In this document: one piece after another, positions 35,858 through 44,434 of the stretch
Layout: each line of letters opens with the position of its first letter
How positions within the stretch are numbered: the first letter of the stretch is position 1
Assembly: GCA_947503925.1 (NCBI GenBank)
Contig: CANNFQ010000014.1
Coordinates: forward strand, 1-64,000
Source of the DNA: an uncultured Paracoccaceae bacterium
Lineage (GTDB): Bacteria; Pseudomonadota; Alphaproteobacteria; Rhodobacterales; Rhodobacteraceae
Reading direction: 5' to 3'
Length of the DNA: 64,000 nt
Translations under genes and position numbers: made by a program
Notes under the pieces: model-generated
Database searches by the model: none
What the model was told of the DNA's origin: nothing
The model's input: only the letters and a program-made list of their open reading frames with translations

Positions 35858-37957
35858 ATGAATACATTTCCACTGACCCGCGACCTTGTCCTGATTGGCG
35901 GTGGTCATACCCATGCACTGGTGTTGCGCAAATGGGGGATGGCCCCGTTGCCGGGTGTCCGGGTTACGGTGATCAACCCCGGTCCGACAGCCCCGTATTC
36001 GGGGATGCTGCCGGGGTTTGTTGCAGGCCATTATATCCGGGATGAACTGGATATTGATCTTGTCCGGCTGGCCCGATTTGCCGGGGCGCGGCTGATCAAT
36101 GGGTACGCGACAGGCATTGACCGGGCGGCGCAGACGATCATCGTCGAAGGGCGCCCGCCGATAGCCTATGATATCGCGGCGGTTGATGTTGGCATCACCT
36201 CGACCATGCCGGAACTGCAGGGGTTTGCCGCCCATGCCGTCCCCGCCAAGCCGCTGGGCCGTTTTGCGTCGCGCTGGGATGCGTTTCGCGCCTCTGCCGG
36301 GCACAACCCGGAAATTGTGATCATCGGTGGCGGTGTCGCTGGCGCGGAACTGGCCATGGCTATGGCACATGCCCTGCGGCAGATGGATCCGACGGTCAAG
36401 CTGATCGACCGTAGCCGCGTGCTGACCGCGCTGGGCTATAAGGCGCGTCAAAAGATGCTGACCGCCCTGAATGATGCCGGGATCGAAATTATCGAAGGCG
36501 CGGAAGTGTCGGAGGTCTTTCCTGAGGGTATCGTGCTGACCGATGGGCGCACCATGCGCAGCGATTTCACAACCGGGGCCGCCGGCGCCAAGCCGCATGA
36601 TTGGGTCGGCACAACCGGTTTGGACCTGCATGAAGGGTTCATTACTGTCGATGCCCATCTGCAATCCAGCGACCCGGCCATTTTTGCAGTCGGCGATTGT
36701 GCGCATCTGAGCCATGATCCGCGGCCCAAGGCCGGGGTCTATGCCGTGCGCGAAGCCCCTGTTCTGTTCGACAATCTGCGTGCGGCTCTGTCGGGCGGGC
36801 AGATGGGCCGTTACAAACCGCAACGCGATTACCTGAAGCTGATTTCGCTTGGTGGCAAATCTGCCTTGGCTGAAAAGTTCGGGACGGCGCGGGCGGGCAG
36901 GCTGCTTTGGCGTCTAAAGGACCATATCGACCGCAAGTTCATGAACCAGTTTGTCGATCTGCGTATGATGGAAGGGTCGAAACCGCCGCGCACAGCCGCA
37001 TTGGGCATGGCTGAGGCGCTGGGCGACAAACCACTGTGCGGTGGTTGCGGCGCAAAGGTCGGGCGGGTGGCCCTGCAGCGTATCCTGACAGACGCGTTTG
37101 GTGATGACGCAGCCGCGGTGCAGCCAGGGCAGGTGATGACCACTGATCATTTGCGTGCGATGGTTGATGACCCTGTTCTGATGACGCGGATCGCGGCGGT
37201 GCATGCGTTGGGTGACATCTGGGCGATGGGTGCGCAGCCGCAGGCCACAACGACACAGATCATCCTGCCGCGCATGTCTGCGGCATTGCAGGAACGCACG
37301 CTGGCCGAAATCATGGCTGCGGCGCAGCAGGTGATGGGTGACGCGGGGGCCAGGATCATCGGTGGTCACACGTCGCTGGGCGCAGAATTGACAATCGGTT
37401 TCACCATCACCGGGTTGACCGAAAAGCCGATCGCGCTGGCCGGGGCCTCCCCCGGTGATGCGCTGATCCTGACCAAACCCTTGGGCAGCGGCACGATTAT
37501 GGCCGCCGAGATGCAAGGCAAGGCGCGAGGGGCGGATGTAATTGCCTGCCTGGGTCACATGATGACCGCACAGGGGCGCGCATCCAAAATTCTGCGCAAC
37601 GCCAATGCGATGACAGATATTACCGGCTTCGGGCTTGCCGGCCACTTGCGCGGCATCTGTGATGCGTCAGGTGTTGGTGCGAAGCTGGATATCGCCGCGA
37701 TCCCGCTGATGGATGGTGCAGCAGAGCTATCGCGCCAAGGCATCCGCTCTAGCCTTTTTGCCGATAATCAGGCCGGGGCCGGGATGATTGACGGGCCGGG
37801 CCATGATCTGCTGTTTGATCCGCAGACGGCGGGCGGACTTCTGGCGGCGGTGCCTGCAGAGAGCGCGGAAAAAATCTTGGACGCATTGCGTGAAGCGGAT
37901 TACCCAGCGGCCCGGATTGGCAGGATCACCGATGGAAGCGAAATCGCCACAGATTGA
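35858..37957 (+). CDS. selD: NDH-2-like flavoprotein fused to selenide, water dikinase
   Basis: 699-residue fusion. Residues 1 to about 370 are a pyridine-nucleotide:disulfide-type flavoprotein (VLIGGGHTHALVLRKW for FAD, IVIIGGGVAGAELAMAMA for NAD(P)H, IFAVGDCAHL near the C-terminal FAD site). Residues from about 390 are SelD, which makes selenophosphate from selenide and ATP. CGGCGAKVG holds Cys397 and Lys400, equivalent to the essential Cys17 and Lys20 of E. coli SelD. AVHALGDIWAMGAQP, IIGGHTSLGAELTIG and DITGFGLAGHL are the ATP/metal segments. The active residue is Cys, not selenocysteine. The fusion may couple redox supply of selenide to its activation. It converges with mnmH, its likely client. 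Confidence 0.94.
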   Translation: MNTFPLTRDLVLIGGGHTHALVLRKWGMAPLPGVRVTVINPGPTAPYSGMLPGFVAGHYIRDELDIDLVRLARFAGARLINGYATGIDRAAQTIIVEGRPPIAYDIAAVDVGITSTMPELQGFAAHAVPAKPLGRFASRWDAFRASAGHNPEIVIIGGGVAGAELAMAMAHALRQMDPTVKLIDRSRVLTALGYKARQKMLTALNDAGIEIIEGAEVSEVFPEGIVLTDGRTMRSDFTTGAAGAKPHDWVGTTGLDLHEGFITVDAHLQSSDPAIFAVGDCAHLSHDPRPKAGVYAVREAPVLFDNLRAALSGGQMGRYKPQRDYLKLISLGGKSALAEKFGTARAGRLLWRLKDHIDRKFMNQFVDLRMMEGSKPPRTAALGMAEALGDKPLCGGCGAKVGRVALQRILTDAFGDDAAAVQPGQVMTTDHLRAMVDDPVLMTRIAAVHALGDIWAMGAQPQATTTQIILPRMSAALQERTLAEIMAAAQQVMGDAGARIIGGHTSLGAELTIGFTITGLTEKPIALAGASPGDALILTKPLGSGTIMAAEMQGKARGADVIACLGHMMTAQGRASKILRNANAMTDITGFGLAGHLRGICDASGVGAKLDIAAIPLMDGAAELSRQGIRSSLFADNQAGAGMIDGPGHDLLFDPQTAGGLLAAVPAESAEKILDALREADYPAARIGRITDGSEIATD

Positions 37958-38024
37958 CCAGCGCAACACCCGTCTTGGGCTTGACCCCGGAGGGGGCAGA
38001 CTGACCGCGTATTTGCAGATGGCA

Positions 38025-38426
38025 TCAACCGCCAAAAGCCCCCGGATGCTGCTTGCCCCCATCGCCGATCTGATCCCAGACGGCCTTTGAGTCGACAAAG
38101 ATATGGTGCGCCACCGCCAGATCATCGCCGCCTTCGGTGATCAGACCGGCGGGAATAAACATGCGCTCGGGATCATTCGCGCCGGGCAATGCGGACCCGC
38201 AAGTGCCGCAGAAATGTGCCTGCCAATCGGCATCGGGCTTGTCCCATTGACGGACCTGATCGGCCCCCCGCACCCAGCGAAACGCGTTATTGGGCACGAC
38301 AACAACCGCCACACCATGCGCCCCGCTATAGCGTCGGCAGATCGAACAGTGGCAGATATAGACATCCGCAAGTAGTGCGTCGATTTCGAAAGCAACGGCA
38401 CCGCAATTACAGGCCCCTTTGGCCAT
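38025..38426 (-). CDS. GFA-family zinc-binding protein
   Basis: 133-residue protein of the GFA (glutathione-dependent formaldehyde-activating enzyme-like) family. Zinc ligands are visible: Cys6 and Cys8 (ACNCGA), Cys25, Cys27 and Cys30 (CHCSICR) and the CGTCGS pair. Most members have no proven formaldehyde activity. The start at 38426 follows AGGAGGTGA, which is also the 3' end of mnmH, so the two genes are translationally close. Confidence 0.88.
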   Translation of the reverse strand: MAKGACNCGAVAFEIDALLADVYICHCSICRRYSGAHGVAVVVVPNNAFRWVRGADQVRQWDKPDADWQAHFCGTCGSALPGANDPERMFIPAGLITEGGDDLAVAHHIFVDSKAVWDQIGDGGKQHPGAFGG

Positions 38427-38429
38427 GGC

Positions 38430-39479
38430 TCACCTCCTGATCGCGGCCACAACCGCATCGGCGGCCTGCGTCAGCCCATCCTGATCCAAAGCCTCTGCGT
38501 CGACAACCGCCAACACGGCCCGTTCGTCGATACGCCGGGATTTTGTATACGCAGGGTCGTAATGGTCGACCATCAGGGCCATCGACAATTCCTCCAAAGC
38601 CCCTTCGCGCGACAGCGCGATCCAATGATCGACAATAGCGTGACCACGCAAACGGCGCAGAGGCGCGAGGCGTGCCGCAACGACACCCGGGTCTGCAATC
38701 ACGTCGGCATAAGCGTGTGCCAGATAGGTCGCGCGCGCGGGCAGGGGCACATCTATCACGATACGTGGTGCGGTCCGCATCGCCTGCCAAAGGGAAGGCG
38801 GCAATGTGCGGCGTCCGATCTTGCTGCTTTCGGCCTCGATGAGTACCGGGCGGGTTGGGTCGAGTTGTTGCAGGGCGCTGGCAAGGGCCGTTTCAAAACC
38901 CCGTTGTGCAGGCTGACCACCGGGCATCGCACCCAGCAACGACCCCCGATGGCAGGCCAACCCTTCCAAATCCAGCACCTGAACATCCCGTTCGGCCAGC
39001 ATGGGCAACAGGGCGGTTTTTGCCGTGCCGGTATTGCCATCCAGCAGGATCAATTGATGTGGTAGTGGGTCGTCGTAGAGCGTCTGATGTACCAAACGAC
39101 GAAAGCTCTGATAGCCGCCCTTGATGGTTGTTGCGCGCCAGCCAATCTCGGATAGCAGCGTGGCAAAGACGCCAGAGCGTTGCCCGCCTCGCCAGCAATA
39201 GACCAAGGGTCGCCAACTGCCATCCTTGTCGGCCAGGGGCCCCCTCAGATGATCGGCGATATTCCGGATCACCATGGAGGCGCCCAGTTTGCGACCATCA
39301 AACGGGCTGACCTGTTTGTAGGTCGTCCCGACCTCAGCCCGCTGCGCATTGTCGAGCGCGGGCAGGTTGATTGCCCCGGGTACATGATCTTCGGCAAATT
39401 CTGCTGGTGAGCGGACGTCGATCACCGTGTCAAACCCATGGTTGAACAGGGCATCCAGATTATCAAATTCGCGCGGCAT
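38430..39479 (-). CDS. mnmH: tRNA 2-selenouridine synthase
   Basis: Replaces sulfur by selenium in 2-thiouridine at the wobble position of Lys, Glu and Gln tRNAs, using selenophosphate. 349 residues: N-terminal rhodanese domain with active Cys95 (VYCWRGGQRSG), then a P-loop domain with GNTGTAKT (148-155), which acts on the geranylated intermediate. ALSREGALEELSMALMVDHYDP matches the family end. Also called selU or ybbB. Start at 39479 (MPREFDNLDA) is chosen on family fit; an in-frame start at 39512 is possible and neither has a strong ribosome site. Its selenium donor is made by the convergent selD fusion. Confidence 0.94.
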   Translation of the reverse strand: MPREFDNLDALFNHGFDTVIDVRSPAEFAEDHVPGAINLPALDNAQRAEVGTTYKQVSPFDGRKLGASMVIRNIADHLRGPLADKDGSWRPLVYCWRGGQRSGVFATLLSEIGWRATTIKGGYQSFRRLVHQTLYDDPLPHQLILLDGNTGTAKTALLPMLAERDVQVLDLEGLACHRGSLLGAMPGGQPAQRGFETALASALQQLDPTRPVLIEAESSKIGRRTLPPSLWQAMRTAPRIVIDVPLPARATYLAHAYADVIADPGVVAARLAPLRRLRGHAIVDHWIALSREGALEELSMALMVDHYDPAYTKSRRIDERAVLAVVDAEALDQDGLTQAADAVVAAIRR

Positions 39480-39541
39480 GGGTCGGGCATAGTCGGCGTG
39501 GATGCAAGACACAAGGTGGGGTCGTGGTTTTGAGAACCGTC

Positions 39542-40333
39542 CTAAGGGGTCAGTGGTGCCCGCCCTTGATCTGTCAATAACCAGCAGTTGCGGCCTTCGA
39601 ACACGGCTGGGATCAGCGGGTTGCCGTAACCCGCCCCGCCGTCCAGGTTCACCCGATTACCGTGATGCTGGGGCTGATCCAGCGCGGTGTGCCCGTGCAC
39701 GATCAGTTTGCCGTAATCGATGCGGCTTTCCAGAAATCCTTCTCTGATCCAGATCAGGTCCTCCGGGTCTTGCCACTCCAAAGGCAGTTCCATCCGCAGG
39801 CCCGCATGTACAAAGATCAGATCATCAGTCTGGTGCAGCAATGGCAGGGATTCAAGAAAAGCCAGATGCGCCTCTGGCACGGCTTCCTGTGCGCGCGCAG
39901 ACAGCGACCGTGCATCAATCCAGCCCGTTGGCCCCTCAAAATGGGCCAGCCATTCCAGACCATCCGCTTGGTCCTTCGGGGCCAGATGCATGACGCCATC
40001 TATCCCATAGGATTTGAGTGTTGCATCGCCCCCTAGACGCGGGTTTAGCCAACTGATCCCGGACCGCACACGCGGATCATGCTCTGTGGCGTTGCGAACA
40101 AAGTTGCAAAATAGCCGGTCATGGTTGCCCTTGATGAAGGTCCAGTTGCGACCGGCATCCCGGCCTGCGATCAGCGTTTCGATCACGGCCCGGCTATCCG
40201 GCCCGCGATCTGTGTAATCCCCCAGAAAGACAATTTCAGCATCCGGGCCACCATCCGCCGCGATCAGCGACAGCGCCTGATCCAGCATGGCCTTCTGGCC
40301 ATGAATATCACCAATGGCGTAGATCGGGTGCAT
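39542..40333 (-). CDS. Metallophosphoesterase, PPP serine/threonine phosphatase type
   Basis: 263-residue two-metal phosphatase with the full PPP motif set: GDIHG, GDYTDRGPDS, KGNHDRLF, VHAG and IVHGHT. The bacterial PPP type covers protein phosphatases (PrpA/PrpB) and ApaH-like nucleotide hydrolases; the sequence does not decide which. Start at 40333 (MHPIYAIGDIHG) puts the first motif at the usual distance; a TTG at 40351 is in frame. It lies 14 bases after the serA stop and is probably in the serC-serA transcript. Confidence 0.9.
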   Translation of the reverse strand: MHPIYAIGDIHGQKAMLDQALSLIAADGGPDAEIVFLGDYTDRGPDSRAVIETLIAGRDAGRNWTFIKGNHDRLFCNFVRNATEHDPRVRSGISWLNPRLGGDATLKSYGIDGVMHLAPKDQADGLEWLAHFEGPTGWIDARSLSARAQEAVPEAHLAFLESLPLLHQTDDLIFVHAGLRMELPLEWQDPEDLIWIREGFLESRIDYGKLIVHGHTALDQPQHHGNRVNLDGGAGYGNPLIPAVFEGRNCWLLTDQGRAPLTP

Positions 40334-40347
40334 CAGGTGATCTGCAA

Positions 40348-41940
40348 TCAAACGTCAAACGACAATGGTTTGACCTGCCGGAACATACCTGTTGCCTCAA
40401 GGGCGGCAAGCGCCGGGGCAGGCACCGCCTCATCGACATAAAGCAAGGCGATCGCCTCACCCTTTGCTTCGGCCCGGCCAAGGGTAAAGTTGGCGATATT
40501 GACGTTGTTTTCGCCCATGGTCATGCCCAATGTGCCAATGATGCCGGGGACATCTTCGTTGGTGGTGTAGATCATGTGCTCACCGATCTCGGCGTCGATA
40601 TTGATGCCCTTGATCTGGATGAAGCGGGGCTTTCCATCGCTGAAGACGGTGCCCGCGATGGACCGTTCCCGCTCTTTGGTGACGACGGTCACCTTGACGT
40701 AGCCTTCAAACGCGCCGGATTGATCCTGTTTGGTCGTGGAAATCTTGACCCCGCGTTCCTTGGCGATGACCGGGGCGGAGACCATGTTCACATCAGGGTT
40801 CGTGGCTTTCATGATCCCGGCCACTGCTGCCGCAGTCAGCGCCTTGAGGTTCATTTCGCTGGCTTCACCGTCAAACAGGATGTTGATCGCCTTGATCGGC
40901 TCATCCGTCATCTGACCGATGAAATTGCCCAGATGCCCGCAGAGTTTGATCCATGGTCCCATGATCTTGGCTTCTTCGGCGGTGACCGATGGCATGTTCA
41001 GCGCGTTCTGCACGGCACCGGTCAGTAGGTAATCGGACATCTGTTCGGCCACCTGCAAAGCCACGTTTTCCTGCGCCTCGGTCGTGGCGGCCCCCAGATG
41101 CGGGGTGACAACGACATTGGGCAGATTGAAGAGCGGGTTTTCCGTGGCCGGTTCTTCGGCAAACACGTCAAAGGCTGCACCGGCAACGTGGCCGGATTTC
41201 AGGAGTTCGGCCAATGCGGCCTCATCCACCAGCCCGCCGCGGGCGCAGTTGATGATGCGCACGCCTTTCTTGGTTTTGGCGAGGTTTTCGGCGCTGAGGA
41301 TATTTGCGGTTTCAGAGGTGTAGGGGACGTGCAGCGTTATGAAATCGGCGCGGGCCAGAAGCTGATCCAGATCCACTTTTTCCACGCCAATTTCTGTCGC
41401 GCGTTCCTCTGACAGGAACGGATCCATAGCGACGACCTTCATCTTCAGACCACGGGCGCGATCACAGACGATGGAGCCGATATTGCCCGCGCCGATCACG
41501 CCCAAGGTCTTGCCGGTCAGTTCGACCCCCATGAATTTCGACTTCTCCCATTTGCCGGCATGTGTGGATGCGCTGGCCTCGGGGATCTGCCGGGCGACGG
41601 CGAACATCATCGCAATGGCATGTTCGGCAGTGGTGATCATGTTGCCGAAAGGCGTGTTCATCACGATGATGCCTTTGCGTGATGCGGCATCCTTGTCGAT
41701 ATTGTCAGTGCCGATCCCGGCGCGACCGATGACCTTGAGGTTTTCGGCTGCCGCGATGATCTTTTCAGTGGCTTTGGTGGCCGACCGAATGGCAAGGCCG
41801 TCGTATTTCCCAATGGCTTTCAGCAGGGCGAGCTTGTCCTTGCCGAGGTCGGGTTGGAAATCGACATCGATGCCGCGATCCTTGAAGATCTGCACGGCAG
41901 CGGGAGAGAGTTTGTCAGAGATAAGTACTTTGGGGGCCAT
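40348..41940 (-). CDS. serA: D-3-phosphoglycerate dehydrogenase
   Basis: First step of serine synthesis: 3-phosphoglycerate plus NAD+ to 3-phosphohydroxypyruvate. 530 residues, the long type-1 form. The NAD-binding domain has GVIGAGNIGSIVCDRARG. Active-site Arg and Glu lie in INCARGGLVDE and AFDVFAEEP, and the catalytic His is in VVVTPHLGAATTEAQ. An intervening domain (about 320-450) and a C-terminal ACT domain (MIYTTNEDVPGIIGTLGMTMG) follow, allowing serine feedback. The start is supported by AAGGAG. It lies 60 bases downstream of serC. Confidence 0.98.
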   Translation of the reverse strand: MAPKVLISDKLSPAAVQIFKDRGIDVDFQPDLGKDKLALLKAIGKYDGLAIRSATKATEKIIAAAENLKVIGRAGIGTDNIDKDAASRKGIIVMNTPFGNMITTAEHAIAMMFAVARQIPEASASTHAGKWEKSKFMGVELTGKTLGVIGAGNIGSIVCDRARGLKMKVVAMDPFLSEERATEIGVEKVDLDQLLARADFITLHVPYTSETANILSAENLAKTKKGVRIINCARGGLVDEAALAELLKSGHVAGAAFDVFAEEPATENPLFNLPNVVVTPHLGAATTEAQENVALQVAEQMSDYLLTGAVQNALNMPSVTAEEAKIMGPWIKLCGHLGNFIGQMTDEPIKAINILFDGEASEMNLKALTAAAVAGIMKATNPDVNMVSAPVIAKERGVKISTTKQDQSGAFEGYVKVTVVTKERERSIAGTVFSDGKPRFIQIKGINIDAEIGEHMIYTTNEDVPGIIGTLGMTMGENNVNIANFTLGRAEAKGEAIALLYVDEAVPAPALAALEATGMFRQVKPLSFDV

Positions 41941-42000
41941 AATGCCGCTCCTTAGAAATGTCGGAAGAGGGAGGGGAGGTAAGATGGATTTAAACCCATC

Positions 42001-43167
42001 TTACGCCGTGATTTCTGTTTCGAATGCCCAGGTTAGCCATGGCAGCATCGCCTCGATATCCGAGGTTTCGACCGTCGCACCGCACCAGATCCGCAGGCCT
42101 GCGGGTGCATCACGATAAGCCCCGATATCCAGCGCGATCCCTTCGGCCTCAAGCCGTTTGGCCACGGCTTTGGCAAATGCGGCACCGTCTGTGATACGGT
42201 CATCTGTGAATTTCAGGCAAACGGACGTATTGGAACGCGTTTTTGGGTCAACCGCCAAGTTGCTGATCCAGTCATGCGCCGCGCAAAAATGCCAGATCGC
42301 CTGCGCATTGGCATTGGCCCGATGCATCAGCGCATCAAGCCCGCCAATGGACCGGCCCCATTTCAGGGCAACCAGATAATCCTCAACCGCCAGCATGGAT
42401 GGCGTGTTGATCGTGGCCCCCTGAAAAATCCCCTCGATCAGTTTGCCGCCCTTGGTCAGGCGGAAAATTTTGGGCAGTGGCCATGGTGGTGTGTAGTTTT
42501 CCAGCCGTTCCACCGCGCGGGGCGACAGGATCAGCATGCCATGCGCCGCCTCGCCCCCCATCACCTTCTGCCAGGAGAAGGTCGTCACATCCAGCTTGTC
42601 CCATGGCAGATCCTGCGCAAAGGCGGCGGATGTCGCGTCGCAAAGCGTCAGCCCGGCCCGGTCAGCGGGGATCACATCGCCTGATGGCATCCGCACGCCG
42701 GACGTTGTCCCGTTCCATGTAAAGCAGACATCATTGTCATAGTTCAGCGTCGCCATATCGACGATTTCACCATATTCCGCCGTGTGAACGGTCGCGTCGA
42801 TCTTCAACTGTTTGACCACATCCGTCACCCAGCCCGCGCCGAAGCTTTCCCAAGCGACCATCTGAGCCGGGCGTTCACCTAAGAGCGACCACATCGCCAT
42901 TTCAAAGGCCCCGGTGTCAGAGGCGGGCACGATCCCGATGCGATAATCGGCTGGGATACCCAGCACCTCGCGGGTCAGGTCAATCGCCTCGGCCAGTTTG
43001 GCCTTGCCGTGGGCTGCACGATGCGACCGGCCCAAGGCGGCGTCGCTGAGTGCATCCAATGTCCAGATAGGGGGTTTGGCACAAGGGCCGGATGAAAAGC
43101 GCGGATTGGCTGGCCGCGAATGTGGTTTGCGCACGTCGCTGCGCGACGCCGGTTTGGTCGTTACCAT
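42001..43167 (-). CDS. serC: Phosphoserine aminotransferase
   Basis: PLP enzyme of the second serine-synthesis step, 3-phosphohydroxypyruvate to phosphoserine; also used in pyridoxine synthesis. 388 residues, the alphaproteobacterial/archaeal-like type. [13 protein letters not shown] is the N-terminal substrate loop. The PLP Lys lies in [16 protein letters not shown], and [10 protein letters not shown] and [10 protein letters not shown] contribute cofactor contacts. Start at 43167 (MVTTKPASR) has GAGGAT upstream; the longer open frame would run through the leader hairpins and is rejected. It forms an operon with serA. Confidence 0.97.
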   Translation of the reverse strand: MVTTKPASRSDVRKPHSRPANPRFSSGPCAKPPIWTLDALSDAALGRSHRAAHGKAKLAEAIDLTREVLGIPADYRIGIVPASDTGAFEMAMWSLLGERPAQMVAWESFGAGWVTDVVKQLKIDATVHTAEYGEIVDMATLNYDNDVCFTWNGTTSGVRMPSGDVIPADRAGLTLCDATSAAFAQDLPWDKLDVTTFSWQKVMGGEAAHGMLILSPRAVERLENYTPPWPLPKIFRLTKGGKLIEGIFQGATINTPSMLAVEDYLVALKWGRSIGGLDALMHRANANAQAIWHFCAAHDWISNLAVDPKTRSNTSVCLKFTDDRITDGAAFAKAVAKRLEAEGIALDIGAYRDAPAGLRIWCGATVETSDIEAMLPWLTWAFETEITA

Positions 43168-43175
43168 CAGTGGTA

Positions 43176-43245
43176 TCCTCACAGATATGCGCCCTTCGTT
43201 GGGGAAGGGTGTCCCACCGCCGGACATACGGAACCGCAGTAAAAA
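43176..43245 (-). ncRNA. Candidate serC leader RNA
   Basis: On the serC strand, just before the start codon, two adjacent hairpins are seen: TGTCC paired with GGACA (43210-43226) and CCCTTC paired with GAAGGG (43192-43209). A conserved 'serC' RNA motif has been described upstream of serC-serA operons in alphaproteobacteria. Position and two-hairpin layout fit it; I have not matched the consensus base by base. Confidence 0.5.
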
Positions 43246-43762
43246 CAGCAACAGGCAAAGAGACTCGCTACGCCGGTAAATTTGATCCTTTGCAGAGCGA
43301 TGTAGGAACGCATGTTTCCTATTGGCACATATCTGACACAAGGAAATTGCGCCTTGTTCCGCTGCGGCTGATCCGGGGATCGGGCTTTCTGCCTCTTTGG
43401 AATCAGCGAAGTGAGGGTATTGGACAAAGAAAAATCTTCTTCCGCCGTAAGAGAATCATGCCATGCATTCTTGGCAAGATAGGTGCAACGCAGGTCAAAT
43501 CCGGCGACATGGCATAGTTTTGATGCTGACCCATTCGCCCTGGTTGATCCGGGCAGACACTGCAAAAATATGCCCTGTTCGACAATATTGGCCCTTGTGA
43601 CCGGCGTCTGGTCGAACAAACTCGATTAAGAAAAGAGCGTCGTCTCGTCCATTGAATTGGTTGACGTGTTCCTGAACGAGGATAACCGCTACGCAGCCGC
43701 GCGGCTCGTCGGCTGCCACGTGGTCCACGGTGTACGCCTTTTTCCGGTGCCCTGACTCGCCA
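43246..43762. other. Intergenic stretch between serC and the biosynthetic cluster
   Basis: 517 bases without a supported gene; the open frames here lack family features. It holds AAATTTGATCCTTTG (43278-43292, also at 10894-10908) and a small hairpin, ACAAGG with CCTTGT (about 43339-43356). It may contain the serC promoter and the 3' end signals of the NRPS operon, but no clear terminator was seen after the PPTase gene. Confidence 0.4.
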
Positions 43763-44434
43763 TCACGTCAGATGACACAAGGTGTGGACGTGCTGCTCCT
43801 CCAGCAAGTAGCGGACAGATATTGCGTCGGCTTTGCGCAATCTGTCCCGAATATCGGAAGTCAACGTAAACTGGAGCGTCCTGTCGTCGAGGCCAATGCA
43901 CGTGGCTTCGGTAAATCCGACGAACTGCTGCAAGCTGGGATAGATCGCTTTGTAGAGCGCTTCCTTGGCGGAAAACAGAATTGCAAAACCTCGCCCGGCT
44001 GCAAATCTATCCGCCAGCAAGGCCCATTCTCTATCGGTCGCGACCTGCCGCATAAGCGGGCGCGCATGGGCATCATCCATTACCCTTTCCACATCGATCC
44101 CCAGACCACGACACGCGCTGTCTGCACTGACGATGGCTGCGGCGAAACCGATGACGTGGGTGATGCTGCCGGCAATGCCGTCCGGCCAAACCGGTGCGCG
44201 GCCTTCTCCAATTGGTATTGCAGTCTTCGGCCAACCCAGCCGGTCGAGAGCACTGGCGGCACAGACCCGTCCGGCCAGAAATTCGGCCTGTCGTTTTGGG
44301 ACTGCCGACAACAATTGTTCTGGCAGCAGTGGCAGATGTGATGGATCAGGGTTCTTTTCATAAGAACAGGCGCAGGCCACCGTTCCAGCAGGCGTGAGCG
44401 TGTCCGGCCAGCGAACCCCGGCGGTCGTGATCAT
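43763..44434 (-). CDS. 4'-phosphopantetheinyl transferase (EntD/Sfp type)
   Basis: Loads the phosphopantetheine arm from CoA onto carrier-protein serines; needed to activate the T and ACP domains encoded upstream. 223 residues. Family motifs: GSITHVIG, LGIDVERV (metal-binding Asp and Glu) and FSAKEALYKAIYP. The N-terminal CACSYEK and LPEQLLSAVPKRQAEFLAGR blocks are typical of EntD. Start at 44434 overlaps the MFS gene stop by four bases (ATGA). It is the last gene of the NRPS/PKS operon, so it is probably dedicated to it. Confidence 0.93.
   Translation of the reverse strand: MITTAGVRWPDTLTPAGTVACACSYEKNPDPSHLPLLPEQLLSAVPKRQAEFLAGRVCAASALDRLGWPKTAIPIGEGRAPVWPDGIAGSITHVIGFAAAIVSADSACRGLGIDVERVMDDAHARPLMRQVATDREWALLADRFAAGRGFAILFSAKEALYKAIYPSLQQFVGFTEATCIGLDDRTLQFTLTSDIRDRLRKADAISVRYLLEEQHVHTLCHLT

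Noticed and set aside
35858..37957. In-frame UGA selenocysteine codon in the SelD part
   Set aside because: The catalytic position is an ordinary TGC cysteine codon at 37046-37048; no internal TGA in frame.
43179..43619. 146-codon minus-strand frame overlapping the serC leader
   Set aside because: No start signal, and a composition unlike a protein; it covers RNA hairpins and a 15-mer found elsewhere.
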